Of a stretch of 63,703 nucleotides of DNA, positions 1-9,037 are shown one piece after another. Numbering within the stretch: the stretch's first letter is position 1; each line of letters starts with the position of its first letter. The DNA lies in the NCBI GenBank assembly GCA_003612285.1, contig RAYE01000029.1:1-63703 (forward strand). The letters run 5' to 3'. A model generated the notes under the pieces. The model was not told where the DNA came from and did not search any database. It worked only from the letters and a program-made list of their open reading frames with translations. The position numbers and the translations under genes are program-made. Source of the stretch: a bacterium D16-51. GTDB lineage: Bacteria > Bacillota > Clostridia > Lachnospirales > Lachnospiraceae.

Positions 1-67
1 AGCAATAGCAATTCTTAAGAGCGTAGGATTGCCCGGAAAGCAATGTCTTCTATAATTTTTGTCAATT
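1..67. repeat. Partial copy of the giant palindrome arm
   Basis: These 67 bases match 59736-59802 with three differences by eye. The matching stretch is part of the right arm of the giant palindrome at 59283-59927. The window edge cuts this copy, so its other arm cannot be seen. The following bases to about 300 hold no gene that I can support. Confidence 0.8.
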
Positions 68-304
68 GAAAGCAAAGCAGGGCTTCCGCCTTTTTGCAGA
101 AAATATAGAAAGCCTAAAGTTTTTCCATAAAGAATTCCATTGAAAAATATAGGGAAACTATATATTATCTGTTTGGCTTTGGAACAACTGGCCGTGAGTA
201 GTAACATTTAAGAAGCGGTGCAGTGTAAAGGATGGTTTTGCACATGGCGGTAAGGAACTGTTTAAGGTGGCCGGAATAACCATGAATGGGAAACTGCAAC
301 TGGC

Positions 305-360
305 GGTTGACAAATTTCCAAGCGCGCTTGCTGGTTGTCAACCATAGTTTTTGCTATAAT
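305..360 (+). promoter_or_regulatory. Promoter with overlapping inverted repeat
   Basis: A TATAAT box lies at 355-360. A perfect 9-bp inverted repeat, GGTTGACAA at 305-313 and TTGTCAACC at 335-343, covers the -35 zone. This fits an operator, perhaps for the HTH protein encoded just downstream. The -35 box is weak, so the assignment rests mainly on the -10 box and the symmetry. Confidence 0.5.
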
Positions 361-416
361 GTGAGAGATTTAACTATTTATAGCAGATGGATGGAGCAGT
401 ACTGAGAGGAGGAACA

Positions 417-1457
417 ATGGAATTATCAGAAAAAATTATTTATTTAAGAAAGAAGACAGGATGGTCGCAGGAACAGTTAGCAGATCAGCTGGATATATCA
501 AGGCAGTCTGTATCAAAGTGGGAGTCAGGCACATCTGTTCCAGAATTGGATAAGATTATTAAAATAAGTGATATTTTTAATGTCAGCACAGATTACCTAT
601 TAAAAGAGGATATTACAGAACCAGAGCCGGAAAAGAGAATGGACAGCTGTGAAGATAGGCTGCAGCAGGCAGAGTTTCAAAGTGAAGAAACAGCACAGCA
701 GACAGAACACAGGGTATCTTCCCAGGAAGCAGATTCCTATATAAACCTGGTTCGCGAGGTTGCCAGTAGAATGGCGTTAGGTGTTGTTTTGTGTATTTGG
801 TCGCCTATTTGCCTTCTGTTTTTGGGAGGGCTCTCAGAATATAAGGGAAACCTTACTGAGAATGCAGCTTGTGGTATTGGGTTATGCGTATTGCTTCTGT
901 TCGTAGCAGCAGGTGCTGGAATTTTGACTTTTTATGGAATGAAATTAAGTAAATATGAATATCTGGAAAAAGAAAATATTAGGATTTCAGAAGATGTACG
1001 CAGAATAATTTCTGCAAAAAAGGAAGAGTATGCACCTGTTTATTCTAAAAGTGTGGTGGTTGGGATATTATTGTGTATTAGCAGCGTGATACCGCTTATG
1101 ATGTCTTCTTTCTTTGTTACTGGTAAAGAGGAAGAGGAATTTTTTGCAGTAGTTTCAGTATGCATATTGTTAATAGTAGTATCAGCTGGTGTTTATTGTT
1201 TTATGAGGTTTGGGCTGGTTCAGGGGAGTTATGACAAGTTATTAGAAGAAGGCGACTATACAAGGGAAAAAAAGAGGTTCAATAAAGCAACAGGGTATTT
1301 TTCGGTAATTTACTGGTGTGTTGCTGTAGCAATTTATGTAGCAGTAAGTTTTAGGACAAATGCATGGCATTCTACTTGGATAATATTCGCAGTAGCAGGA
1401 ATTTTATTTGCGGCATTTGAAGGGATTATCCATTTGGTATGCCAGAAGAAAAATTAG
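417..1457 (+). CDS. XRE-family HTH regulator with C-terminal membrane domain
   Basis: Residues about 1-60 form a Cro/C1-type helix-turn-helix, with motifs such as GWSQEQLADQL and SRQSVSKWE. A charged linker rich in Glu and Gln follows. About six hydrophobic segments then run to the C terminus (for example around WSPICLLFLGGL and ILLIVVSAGVYCF). The start at 417 is chosen because GAGAGGAGG lies 5-8 bases upstream; an in-frame ATG at 387 has no ribosome binding site. Such HTH-membrane proteins are common in Clostridia and are usually taken as membrane-tethered regulators. The ligand and targets are unknown. Confidence 0.85.
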   Translation: MELSEKIIYLRKKTGWSQEQLADQLDISRQSVSKWESGTSVPELDKIIKISDIFNVSTDYLLKEDITEPEPEKRMDSCEDRLQQAEFQSEETAQQTEHRVSSQEADSYINLVREVASRMALGVVLCIWSPICLLFLGGLSEYKGNLTENAACGIGLCVLLLFVAAGAGILTFYGMKLSKYEYLEKENIRISEDVRRIISAKKEEYAPVYSKSVVVGILLCISSVIPLMMSSFFVTGKEEEEFFAVVSVCILLIVVSAGVYCFMRFGLVQGSYDKLLEEGDYTREKKRFNKATGYFSVIYWCVAVAIYVAVSFRTNAWHSTWIIFAVAGILFAAFEGIIHLVCQKKN

Positions 1458-1483
1458 TTTTATTCTCGCGAAGGCAGAGTGAG

Positions 1484-1522
1484 GGCACATAACAGATGTC
1501 CGATGAACATCTGTTATGTGCC
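1484..1522. repeat. Perfect 16-bp stem-loop, repeat family member
   Basis: GGCACATAACAGATGT (1484-1499) pairs exactly with ACATCTGTTATGTGCC (1507-1522). A diverged copy lies inside the inverted-repeat element at 48482-48694, so this is a mobile or recombining hairpin as well as a possible bidirectional terminator between convergent genes. Confidence 0.7.
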
Positions 1523-1663
1523 GGCCATAGCGGAGTGAAGACCAAATCCCCCGCCCTTCTGAGGCGAAACTTGCCAGAGTAATGTAAATTTGGTGCAATC
1601 TGACGATTTAAAAGCAGTTTTCAAACACGTTTTAGAGCATCCGGCTGCACAGGTGAAAATATT

Positions 1664-2224
1664 TTATTCATAAGTATCATTAAAAATAATCTTTTGCAGG
1701 ATGGTATCTGCTGTCTGTTTATCTTTAAAGCGTTCAATGATTGCTGCCGCAAATTCAATTGTCGTACCGGCTCCGCGGGAAGTGGTAAATATGCCATCGA
1801 CTACAACAGGCTGTTTTACATATACAGCGTCCTTTAGCTTTTCTGCAAAATCGGGATAGCAGGTTGCTTTGCAGCCTTGGTATACTCCCAGTTCCCCATA
1901 AATAGTTGGGGCGGCACAAATTGCAGACAGCCATTTCCCTTCTTTAGCAAATTTCTTAATCTGGTCTGTCAGCGGTTTGCATGCTAACAGGTTTGGCGTC
2001 CCGGGGATTCCGCCTGGAAGTACAATCATCTGTGCGCTGTCAAAATCAGCATCTTTTAGTAATACATCTGCTTTGATTGTTACATTGTGCGAGCTGGTCA
2101 CTTCCAGGGAATCCGTAATAGATACCATATCAATGTCAATGCTGCTTCGGCGCAATAAGTCAACAACCGTTAGCATCTCCACTTCTTCATATCCGGATGC
2201 CAGAAAAATAAGTACTTGTGCCAT
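1664..2224 (-). CDS. DJ-1/PfpI family protein
   Basis: A 186-residue protein of the DJ-1/ThiJ/PfpI superfamily, a usual length for the YajL/ThiJ branch. The N terminus carries the acidic elbow residue in LASGYEEVE, and LSAICAAPTIYGE contains the expected nucleophilic cysteine (about residue 103). Members act as deglycases, chaperone-like or stress proteins; the substrate here cannot be told. The start is supported by AAGGAGG about 8 bases upstream. The gene stands alone, convergent with the HTH-membrane gene. Confidence 0.9.
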   Translation of the reverse strand: MAQVLIFLASGYEEVEMLTVVDLLRRSSIDIDMVSITDSLEVTSSHNVTIKADVLLKDADFDSAQMIVLPGGIPGTPNLLACKPLTDQIKKFAKEGKWLSAICAAPTIYGELGVYQGCKATCYPDFAEKLKDAVYVKQPVVVDGIFTTSRGAGTTIEFAAAIIERFKDKQTADTILQKIIFNDTYE

Positions 2225-2281
2225 ATAAATAACCTCCTTAATTATGCCATAACGCTATTATACTATAATGGCAGTTTTTGT

Positions 2282-2944
2282 TTAGAAATATTTTTGAATC
2301 CAGTTGAAAAATTCATCCTCTGAACTTTCATCATCCATGCGTGCGGGATATTTGATAATCTCTAATGCGGTTTTTGGTATTTCGACATGGAATGTCTGTT
2401 TTACCCAATTTTGAAATTTGAGATTTGGGTTTATGGTCATATCTCTGTCAGGGTTTTCGTTGGGTGGGAATGGAAAATCTTCATCCCAGCATATTTCATC
2501 ATAACCAATAGCGAGTAACCTTAGGAAATCCAAGGCGTTATCAGCTAAAACACATGACAGCATTGAACCTGAACCAGATCCCATATGGATAATTTTTAAT
2601 TTTCCTTGTTCTGTAAGCCAAAATGCACTTTCTGAACCCTCTCCGCCGGTTTGGGCAAAGACACACAGCCTCTGTTCCAGTTCGTTATGTTCTTCGCCAA
2701 ACCAGTATTTTAGGTTTTTTGTGCCTCCTGGATAAAATGTAATGTCTGTGCCGCCATCTCTTTCGTTTTCACTCCAGCTTTCTTTAAGGTCATCTTCAGG
2801 ATAAAGAAATCCATAACGGAATCCATTAATGTCCTTATAAAGCCCATTGTCTTCAATATATTCATAAAGCAGCTTTATTTCTTCCGGTATCTGCATCCCC
2901 TTCGGCATTACATTCTGTAATTGGTTAATTAGCCGGTTCATCAT
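2282..2944 (-). CDS. SMI1/KNR4 (SUKH) family protein
   Basis: A 220-residue acidic protein without signal peptide or membrane segment. The pattern IPEEIKLLYEYIEDNGL followed by GFLYPED, and a later ICWDEDFPFPPNENP stretch, suggests the SMI1/KNR4 (SUKH) fold. This fold is frequent among immunity proteins of polymorphic toxins, but no toxin gene is next to it. The start at the first of two adjacent ATG codons follows an AAAGGGGG ribosome binding site. Assignment is by pattern only. Confidence 0.6.
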   Translation of the reverse strand: MMNRLINQLQNVMPKGMQIPEEIKLLYEYIEDNGLYKDINGFRYGFLYPEDDLKESWSENERDGGTDITFYPGGTKNLKYWFGEEHNELEQRLCVFAQTGGEGSESAFWLTEQGKLKIIHMGSGSGSMLSCVLADNALDFLRLLAIGYDEICWDEDFPFPPNENPDRDMTINPNLKFQNWVKQTFHVEIPKTALEIIKYPARMDDESSEDEFFNWIQKYF

Positions 2945-3128
2945 ATTAGGCCCCCTTTACAAAGTATGCTCCGTACCCTTTTGAATGGCGCATATTATTA
3001 AGTCCATATGTTTATCTTCCACTCTTATGATGATAGGCATATTATAACAGAAAGCAATGTGGATTGCCACACTCTATTACATCTATTTCTTTAGTTGTTA
3101 CTATTCGCAGCCAATGGTATCAGGATAG

Positions 3129-3156
3129 AAACACTCTAGTTTTCTAGAGTGTGTTT
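3129..3156. repeat. Short palindrome resembling an element terminal repeat
   Basis: AAACACTCTAG and CTAGAGTGTGTTT face each other across four bases. The sequence matches the terminal repeat of the element at 7121-7367, so this may be a minimal derivative or scar of that family. Confidence 0.55.
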
Positions 3157-3261
3157 GACTTCATTGTATTATGCGGCTATAATTTCTTTAAGGTTTATTT
3201 AAATTCTACTGTATGGGGCAAAAGGCACTTTGGGACTGTAAAAAATTTGTTTAAAAAAAAT

Positions 3262-3818
3262 ATGGCGCAGGAAGGATTATTTAGATACGATATAATCCAG
3301 AGATTTAATGAAACGGAAATTTTGTTGTATAAATACCTCATTTCTAATGCAGCAAAAGTACCATATATGACAATTCGGGAGCTTGCGGCAGAGGTTAAAG
3401 TTTCGACTTCTACGATATTAAGGTTTTGCAATAAAATTGGCTGTTTAAGTTATAATGATTTTAAGGAAAAGTTTAACAAGTATATGGCAGAACGTAATGT
3501 TGCACATTAGGTTTTGGCTTGGAACAGCTGCTGCATTATTTTCAGGGCACTACAACCTGTGCATTTGAGGAAAGGATTCAGGAAGGTGCAGAATTGATAC
3601 GGGATGCAGAGATGGTAGTCTTTGTTGGGTTGGGCTCTTCTGGTGTCTTGGCAAGATATGGGGCAAGGTATCCCTCAAATTTTGGGAAGTTTTCGGTTGG
3701 GTTAGAAGATGTTTTTTATCCTCTGATTGAGATGACATATCCTAAAATTGCTGTAATTGTATTATCGGTTAGTGGTGAAACAACAGGGGTTATTGAAGCG
3801 CTGGCAAGGAGGATTTAA
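3262..3818 (+). pseudogene. MurR/RpiR-type regulator, frameshifted and truncated
   Basis: The first frame gives an HTH_6 domain, with MTIRELAAEVKVSTSTILRF typical of RpiR regulators, and stops at 3510. A second frame, open from about 3500 to 3818, gives the start of a SIS sugar-phosphate-binding domain (VFVGLGSSGVLARYGA, VIVLSVSGETTG). One base separates the two frames. The SIS domain then stops at residue about 100 of the second frame, some 80-100 residues short of the family length. The start at 3262 is a guess, since no clear ribosome binding site is visible. Probably a dead regulator. Confidence 0.75.
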
Positions 3819-3969
3819 AATAGAGACAGCCTGTTACTTGATTTGAAACAGAAAATGATTTATTTTTATGGAAGAATCTGAAATGAGGGTCTTCTTACTA
3901 TTGATGGCAGATGAGAAACTGCATTCGCAGCGCCTCTTCAAAACAAGTTGCTCAGAAAGGAGGATTACT

Positions 3970-4575
3970 ATGACAGAATTAGAAAAGTGCATGGCGGGAT
4001 TGTTGTATAACTGCCACGACGAAGTATTTTTGGGGTTTAAAGGAAAATCAAAAGAGTTATTAGCTGTTTACAACTCACTTTCTTATTGCGAAAAAGAGAA
4101 AAAACGGGAAATTTTGCAGGAGATGTTTGGCGGGATAGGGAACAACGTATCGGTTGGGACGCCATTTTTATGTGATTATGGGCGGAATATATTCATTGGG
4201 GAAAATGTGTCAATTAATATGAATTGTACTTTTATTGACTGCAACGAAATTCGGATTGGGAGTAATGTTATGATAGCTTCCAATGTGCAGATTTATACTG
4301 CAACACATCCGATAGAATTGGAGCAGCGCATGACGCCGGGATGGACGCCGGGATGTGGGGAGCACTTTTGCCAGACATATGCGCTTCCCGTTTCTATCGG
4401 GGACGGCTGCTGGATAGGGGGAGGCGCTATTATTCTCCCTGGTGTACAGATTGGTGCGGGAAGCGTAATTGGTGCAGGGGGTGTTGTTGTGAAAGATATC
4501 CCTGAAAATTGTGTAGCAGTTGGAAATCCATGCAGGGTAATAAGGAAGATAAATGAGGGGGAAAGCCATGGTTAA
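3970..4575 (+). CDS. Hexapeptide-repeat sugar O-acetyltransferase (maltose/galactoside type)
   Basis: A 201-residue left-handed beta-helix acetyltransferase of the LacA/Maa family, transferring acetyl from acetyl-CoA to a sugar hydroxyl. The N-terminal Mac domain covers roughly residues 1-60. Hexapeptide repeats follow (IFIGENVSINMNC, IRIGSNVMIASN), then the catalytic-His region YTATHP and the CoA-side repeats IGDGCWIGGGAIILPGV. AAAGGAGG precedes the chosen ATG. It overlaps the start of the following HAD gene by 8 bases, so the two form an operon. Confidence 0.9.
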   Translation: MTELEKCMAGLLYNCHDEVFLGFKGKSKELLAVYNSLSYCEKEKKREILQEMFGGIGNNVSVGTPFLCDYGRNIFIGENVSINMNCTFIDCNEIRIGSNVMIASNVQIYTATHPIELEQRMTPGWTPGCGEHFCQTYALPVSIGDGCWIGGGAIILPGVQIGAGSVIGAGGVVVKDIPENCVAVGNPCRVIRKINEGESHG

Positions 4576-5235
4576 GATGGTAGCGTTTGACCTGGACGGG
4601 ACAGTATGCGACTCAATCCCGTTCTGTATAGAAGCATTTAAGAAAGCGGCGTCTGCATATACAGGCGGTATACTTACTGAAAAGGAAATTGTGAATACAT
4701 TTGGGCTGAATGAAGCTGGTATGATGAAAGCAATTGTGAAAACTGACTGGGAAAATGCTTTAGATGATTTTATGGTTATTATGAAAAGATGCACGATAAG
4801 TGTACTGCGCCTTTTGATGGCGTCTATGAACTTATAACATGCCTAAAGAGAAAACATGTTATTGTGCCACTGGTAACGGGAAAAGGGGAAAGAAGCTGCA
4901 GGATAACATTGAAAAAGATTGGACTGGATGGTGTTTTTGACAAAATACTGACTGGCTCTGATACGCATCCTAATAAAGGGGAACTGATATTATCCCTGCT
5001 GTCAGAATATTCTATCAGGAAAGAGGAATTTTTTTATGTTGGGGACGCTGTTTCGGATTTAGAGGCATGTAATGCAATTGGTGTAACCTGCCTTTCGGCT
5101 GCATGGGGCCAAAATAACAGTTTGCCAGAATTAAAAATACAGAATCCTCAATATACTTTTGAGTCTGTCAGTAAATTGGAGGGATTTCTCATGGTGGCTG
5201 TGGCTGGAAAATCTAACACAGTAGATGGAAAATGA
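4568..5235 (+). pseudogene. HAD-superfamily phosphatase (Gph-like), one-base frameshift
   Basis: The 5' frame begins MVKMVAFDLDGTVCDS with the HAD nucleophile motif and runs to the region of DDF at about 4770. The rest of the protein continues in another frame, with the motif II Thr (VPLVTGKGE) and motif IV (YVGDAVSDLEA). Restoring one T in the TTTT run near 4768 would give a continuous protein of about 222 residues, the usual length of phosphoglycolate-phosphatase-like enzymes. Either a fresh pseudogene or a homopolymer sequencing error. Confidence 0.85.
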
Positions 5236-5274
5236 AGCAAGTGATATGGCTGGTTATTTATCATTCGTTGTACC

Positions 5275-5436
5275 AGTACAGCGTTTCTTAGTCCCTCATA
5301 CACTTAGTACTTTCTATTTCCGCCATCGCTGCGTTGTCGTCAGTCAACAATGCCACCGCATTGCCTCCTTCCTCCGCCTTGCGCTGACAAAAATAGCAAG
5401 TACTAAGTATATGGGGATTAAGGAAACGCTGTACTA
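5275..5436. repeat. Palindromic MITE-like element, family 1
   Basis: The left end CAGTACAGCGTTTCTTAG is the inverted copy of the right end ending AAGGAAACGCTGTACT. Inner stretches also pair (CTTAGTACTTTCTATTT with AAATAGCAAGTACTAAG). There is no real gene inside. The intergenic stretch from 5236 to 5612 holds nothing else I can support apart from the upstream region of the next gene. Confidence 0.8.
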
Positions 5437-5612
5437 GATTGTTTCTACCGCATAGAGTGTAGCGTAGGGATTATAATTAAAATTAAAACATGACATAAGG
5501 TGTCAACATTATTCTGGTAAGATGGATGCAGTTAAAAAGCAACAGCACGCTCTAGCAGATGTCTGCGAGGACAGGGGAATAGAGCACAAGCTTACACAGA
5601 AAGGAAATGGAT

Positions 5613-6161
5613 ATGGGCAGACCAGCAACAAAGACGGATTTATTAACTGCAGCAGCAGACAACTATGAAAAACTAAATGTTCTTATTTCTGGATTGACGG
5701 AGCAGGAACTATCAACATCTTTTGATTTTTCTGGAGATGTAAAGAAAAAAGAGGCTCATTGGAAAAGAGATAAAAATCTCCGGGATATTTTAATCCATCT
5801 CTATGAATGGCATCAGCTTTTGCTGAATTGGGTACATGCGAACCAAAATGGTGAAAATAAACCGTTTATTTTGTCTCCTTATAATTGGAAAACTTATGGG
5901 AAGATGAACGAAGAATTTTGGGAAAAACATCAGGAAACTTTATTGGAGGATGCTAAGGAGATGCTTCAAAAATCCCATGCTGAGGTGTTGGAGTTAGCAG
6001 AAACTTTTTCTAATGAAGAGTTATTTTCCAAGGGCGTTTTTAAATGGGTTGGCGGGAGTACATTGGGTTCATATTTTGTGAGCACTACGGCAAGCCATTA
6101 CGATTGGGCGATGAAAAAACTAAAGGCGCACAAAAAAATTGTAAGGGATTGTAAGAAATAA
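5613..6161 (+). CDS. ClbS/DfsB family four-helix bundle protein
   Basis: A 182-residue helical protein starting GRPATKTDLLTAA, the usual ClbS/DfsB opening. Later WKRDKNLRDILIHLYEWHQ, PYNWKTY and the C-terminal SHYDWAMKKL fit the DinB-like bundle of this family. ClbS hydrolyses the colibactin cyclopropane; most relatives have no known substrate and are thought protective. The ATG at 5613 is preferred over 5607 because AAAGGAA then sits at normal spacing. Confidence 0.85.
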   Translation: MGRPATKTDLLTAAADNYEKLNVLISGLTEQELSTSFDFSGDVKKKEAHWKRDKNLRDILIHLYEWHQLLLNWVHANQNGENKPFILSPYNWKTYGKMNEEFWEKHQETLLEDAKEMLQKSHAEVLELAETFSNEELFSKGVFKWVGGSTLGSYFVSTTASHYDWAMKKLKAHKKIVRDCKK

Positions 6162-6223
6162 CAGTGATTTTATGTAAGATGGAAACTTAGGCAGGCGTCT
6201 TTGCAGGAGAAGGAGGACAAGGA

Positions 6224-7108
6224 ATGCATTTCGTGAAGGCAAAAGGGATATTATCTTCCCAAAATGGAATGAATTTATACCGCGGCTGCTCCCACGGATG
6301 CATTTATTGCGATTCCAGGAGCAAATGTTACCATATGGAACATGCTTTTGAAGATATTGAAGTTAAGGAAAATGCGATTGACTTGTTAGAGCACGCCCTT
6401 TTACATAAGCGGAAAAAATGTATGATAGGCACAGGGGCTATGACTGACCCTTATATTCCTTTGGAAATGGAAATCGGAAATGTCAGGAAAGCCTTGCAGT
6501 TAATATATAAGCATGGGTTTGGGTTTACAGTAATTACAAAGTCAGGCCGGATTTTGCGGGACTTGGGCCTGCTGCAAAAAATTAATGAAAAGACAAAATG
6601 TGTTGTGCAGATGACCTTAACAACTTATGATGATGATTTGTGCAAAAAAATAGAGCCAAATGTAAGCACAACGGGGGAGCGTTTTGAGGCATTAAAGCAG
6701 TTCAGGGAGGCAGGAATACCCACTGTTGTATGGCTGTCTCCGATTTTGCCGTTTATTAACGATACGGAGGAAAATATTTCGGGCATTTTAGATATGTGTA
6801 TTGAAGCAAAAGTTTATGGCATTATTTGTTTTGGCATGGGGCTGACACTCCGGGAAGGAAACAGAGAGTATTTTTACCAGAACCTGGACTGCATGTTTCC
6901 ACGGCTGAAAGAGAAATATATGCAGAAATACGGAAATCAATATATTATAGAAAGCCCAAACAGCAGCCGCTTAATGAAGCTGTTTTATCAGAAATGCAGC
7001 GAGGGCGGGATTGTCCATGATAATGAGGAGATATTCCGCTACTTGCACACTTTTGAGGAAAAAAATGCTGCCAGGCAACTAAGCCTTTGGGATTTGACTT
7101 CCATATAA
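6224..7108 (+). CDS. SPL-like radical SAM protein
   Basis: A 294-residue radical SAM enzyme. The cluster motif is GCSHGCIYC near residue 22, followed by GAMTDPYIPLE, a block shared with spore photoproduct lyase-like (SPL/Rv2578c) proteins. It has strong layout similarity to the radical SAM gene inside element A (13096-13977). Length and motif order match the family. A cargo-independent role in DNA repair or modification is possible but not shown. The start follows AGAAGGAGG at good spacing. Confidence 0.85.
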   Translation: MHFVKAKGILSSQNGMNLYRGCSHGCIYCDSRSKCYHMEHAFEDIEVKENAIDLLEHALLHKRKKCMIGTGAMTDPYIPLEMEIGNVRKALQLIYKHGFGFTVITKSGRILRDLGLLQKINEKTKCVVQMTLTTYDDDLCKKIEPNVSTTGERFEALKQFREAGIPTVVWLSPILPFINDTEENISGILDMCIEAKVYGIICFGMGLTLREGNREYFYQNLDCMFPRLKEKYMQKYGNQYIIESPNSSRLMKLFYQKCSEGGIVHDNEEIFRYLHTFEEKNAARQLSLWDLTSI

Positions 7109-7120
7109 TGTTTAAACACG

Positions 7121-7367
7121 CTCTAGAGCGTGTTTGAATATTACCTTTAACCCGTCAAATTGCACAAAAATTATATTATCCCGGCAATTCCAAAAATTTT
7201 ACCATATGGCAGCTGTATGGGGACGCCGGTGCTTGAGCCTTGTTTTTTAAGGCTTTATGCACCGCTGCGTTTCCCATCCAAGCGCAAGCGGGGTGCCATT
7301 GGTAAAATTTTGGAATTGCCGAGGGCAGTAAATTTGTGCAATATTTAATATTCAAACACACTCTAGA
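7121..7367. repeat. Palindromic MITE-like element, family 2
   Basis: The 22-bp left end CTCTAGAGCGTGTTTGAATATT is mirrored by AATATTCAAACACACTCTAGA at 7347-7367. Long inner arms also pair (GCAATTCCAAAAATTTTACC with GGTAAAATTTTGGAATTGC). No coding content is seen in this 247-bp element. It fills most of the gap between the radical SAM and GNAT genes. Confidence 0.8.
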
Positions 7368-7438
7368 AGATGGTTCTTTGCTTTGGGAGATGTGTGACAA
7401 TAAAGAAGTGAGTAAAGTAAATTTATAGAGGTGGCAGT

Positions 7439-8002
7439 ATGGTGCTAAAAACACAAAGATTGGAAATAAGATATATTGAATCAGATGATTGGAAGAATTT
7501 GATTGAGATTTGGAAAGATTTTAATCAATCCGAATACTCGAAGTATGATATTCCACATTCATTGGATGAAGCAGAAGTGCGGGAAAAAACGAAACGCTGG
7601 GCAGAGGTATCGCCCTGCAAAGAGCACATGTTTTTTGCTGTCTGCCATCAAGAAGAGATGATTGGGTATATCGACTTTCATAAGGATAATGATGGTTACG
7701 AGTGCGGATATTGCTTTCATGGTAAATTTCACGGTATGGGCTATGCAAAAGAAAGTATGCGGGCATTGCTGGAGTGGTTATCAAGGGATGGCAGCAAACA
7801 ATTTGCAGCAGGGACCGCTTTGAATAATTTGCCGTCGGTTAGATTATTGGATTCCCTTGGATTTAGAAAAATTAGAGAGGAAAAGGTGTCTTTTTATAAA
7901 GATGGAAATGGCGAAGATATTTATTTTAATGGGGGCGTTTTTGTAATGGAATGCACAGGAGGTAAATGTAAATGGCATTGTCATTACAGTGAATGCACAT
8001 AG
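7439..8002 (+). CDS. GNAT family N-acetyltransferase
   Basis: A 187-residue acetyltransferase of the RimJ/RimL type. It opens with LKTQRLEIRYIESDD, and motif A is CFHGKFHGMGYAKESMRALL, where the P-loop binds acetyl-CoA. NNLPSVRLLDSLGFRKI is the family's C-terminal signature (NxxSxxLLxKLGF). The substrate is unknown. GAGGTGG lies before the ATG. The C terminus beyond VFVMECTGG looks unrelated to the family and may be an extension caused by loss of the original stop. Confidence 0.85.
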   Translation: MVLKTQRLEIRYIESDDWKNLIEIWKDFNQSEYSKYDIPHSLDEAEVREKTKRWAEVSPCKEHMFFAVCHQEEMIGYIDFHKDNDGYECGYCFHGKFHGMGYAKESMRALLEWLSRDGSKQFAAGTALNNLPSVRLLDSLGFRKIREEKVSFYKDGNGEDIYFNGGVFVMECTGGKCKWHCHYSECT

Positions 8003-8107
8003 TTATACAATAATAACGGCATATTGGGAAAATAGTAATAGTAATGTCCGTGAAAAGAGGAATGCGCTGGTGTTCTTCTTTTCACGGTTAAAGCGATAGT
8101 ATTTCAT

Positions 8108-8524
8108 TTACATGGTTTTGTTTAAATACCAAAGCCGCATGACAAAAACAATTTGCCCAATAGTGTATGCACCGATAAGGGTGAAACAAGGAACCACTGT
8201 CATGTATCCTGTAAAAATTAAACCAAAGATTGAAATTGCAGTAGTGAAACTCATTACTTTAAAACCGCTTGCCATAGCTGCATTGCTAAGCGCTATATTT
8301 CTTTCATCATTCTCTTCAATTTCCATTTCTTTGGACTTCTTGATGAATAAATCACAGGTTCCAGAAATAATAAGCAAGATTCCAATAAGTGAGGTTCCTG
8401 TCACGATTAAATCAGGACGTGGCACAGGGATTAACTTGTGTATCCCTAAACCATATGTTAGCAATCCTCCCAGCAGAATGATGACGCCTGTAATTGTTAT
8501 AAAAAGTGCTCCCCCTTTTTTCAT
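8108..8524 (-). CDS. Four-helix membrane protein (DUF2178-like)
   Basis: A 138-residue protein with four predicted membrane segments (about residues 7-29, 38-60, 90-110, 113-132). Its cytoplasmic loop is acidic and contains ENDERNIALSNAAMA, a motif seen in DUF2178-like proteins. It overlaps the stop of the upstream HTH gene by four bases (ATGA), so the pair is co-transcribed and translationally coupled. Such HTH plus small membrane protein pairs are widespread in Firmicutes. Function unknown. Confidence 0.75.
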   Translation of the reverse strand: MKKGGALFITITGVIILLGGLLTYGLGIHKLIPVPRPDLIVTGTSLIGILLIISGTCDLFIKKSKEMEIEENDERNIALSNAAMASGFKVMSFTTAISIFGLIFTGYMTVVPCFTLIGAYTIGQIVFVMRLWYLNKTM

Positions 8525-8724
8525 AATGAATCCTCCTCATAAATAAAAATTTCTTCAATACTCATATTAAAGTATCGGGCAATTTTGAATGCCAATTGTA
8601 TAGATGGATTGTAGCGCCCATTTTCTAAAGAGCCAATTGTTTGCCGTGATACTTTTAATGTAAGGGCTAAGTCTTCTTGCTTGATTCCCCGTTGTTTTCT
8701 TAGTTCTTCAAGTCGGTTTTTCAT
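8521..8724 (-). CDS. Small XRE-family HTH regulator
   Basis: A 67-residue regulator consisting of a single helix-turn-helix (KQEDLALTLKVSRQTIGSLE) followed by NPSIQLAFKIARYFNMSIEE, as in the YozG/PezA-like minimal repressors. The start at 8724 has AAAGGAGG upstream; longer in-frame starts lack one. It likely represses its own promoter, since inverted ATGGAAA/TTTCCAT boxes flank the -35 region. It is coupled to the downstream membrane protein. Confidence 0.9.
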   Translation of the reverse strand: MKNRLEELRKQRGIKQEDLALTLKVSRQTIGSLENGRYNPSIQLAFKIARYFNMSIEEIFIYEEDSL

Positions 8725-8761
8725 ATATGCCTCCTTTCTATGGAAAGCTTGCTTGTCATTT

Positions 8762-8789
8762 ATTATAACATAGCCGATGGAAATGTCAA
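8762..8789 (-). promoter_or_regulatory. Sigma-A-type promoter of the HTH/membrane pair
   Basis: On the minus strand TTGACA (8789-8784) and TATAAT (8767-8762) are separated by 16 bases. ATGGAAAG and TTTCCAT repeats overlap or flank it and are candidate operators for the encoded repressor. Confidence 0.75.
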
Positions 8790-8908
8790 GTAAACTTTCC
8801 ATGGTTTTCATGGTAATAGCATTTGCTTTCACGATTATCCATGGATTGTCAAAAAGTAAATGCTGTTGCCTTGCCACAAATTTATGATTGAAAAAGTAAT
8901 GGGTTCAT

Positions 8909-8949
8909 TGTTAAATAGTTATGAACCGCAAGTCAATAACTATTTAACA
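8909..8949. repeat. 14-bp stem-loop
   Basis: TGTTAAATAGTTAT and ATAACTATTTAACA form a perfect stem around a short loop. The loop resembles the hairpin at 28940-28961 and its copy at the window end. Apart from this and the divergent promoter, 8725-9037 holds nothing. Confidence 0.65.
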
Positions 8950-9037
8950 GCATGGGGGCCGGTATGAAGCAGGAAAATGGATTGCATAGGAGGTCTGTAC
9001 AAGGGGGAACTATCATATTTCTAAGGAGGGATTGCTA

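Noticed and set aside
5225-5437. 70-codon frame in the family 1 element
   Set aside because: It consists of palindrome sequence and has no family-like content.
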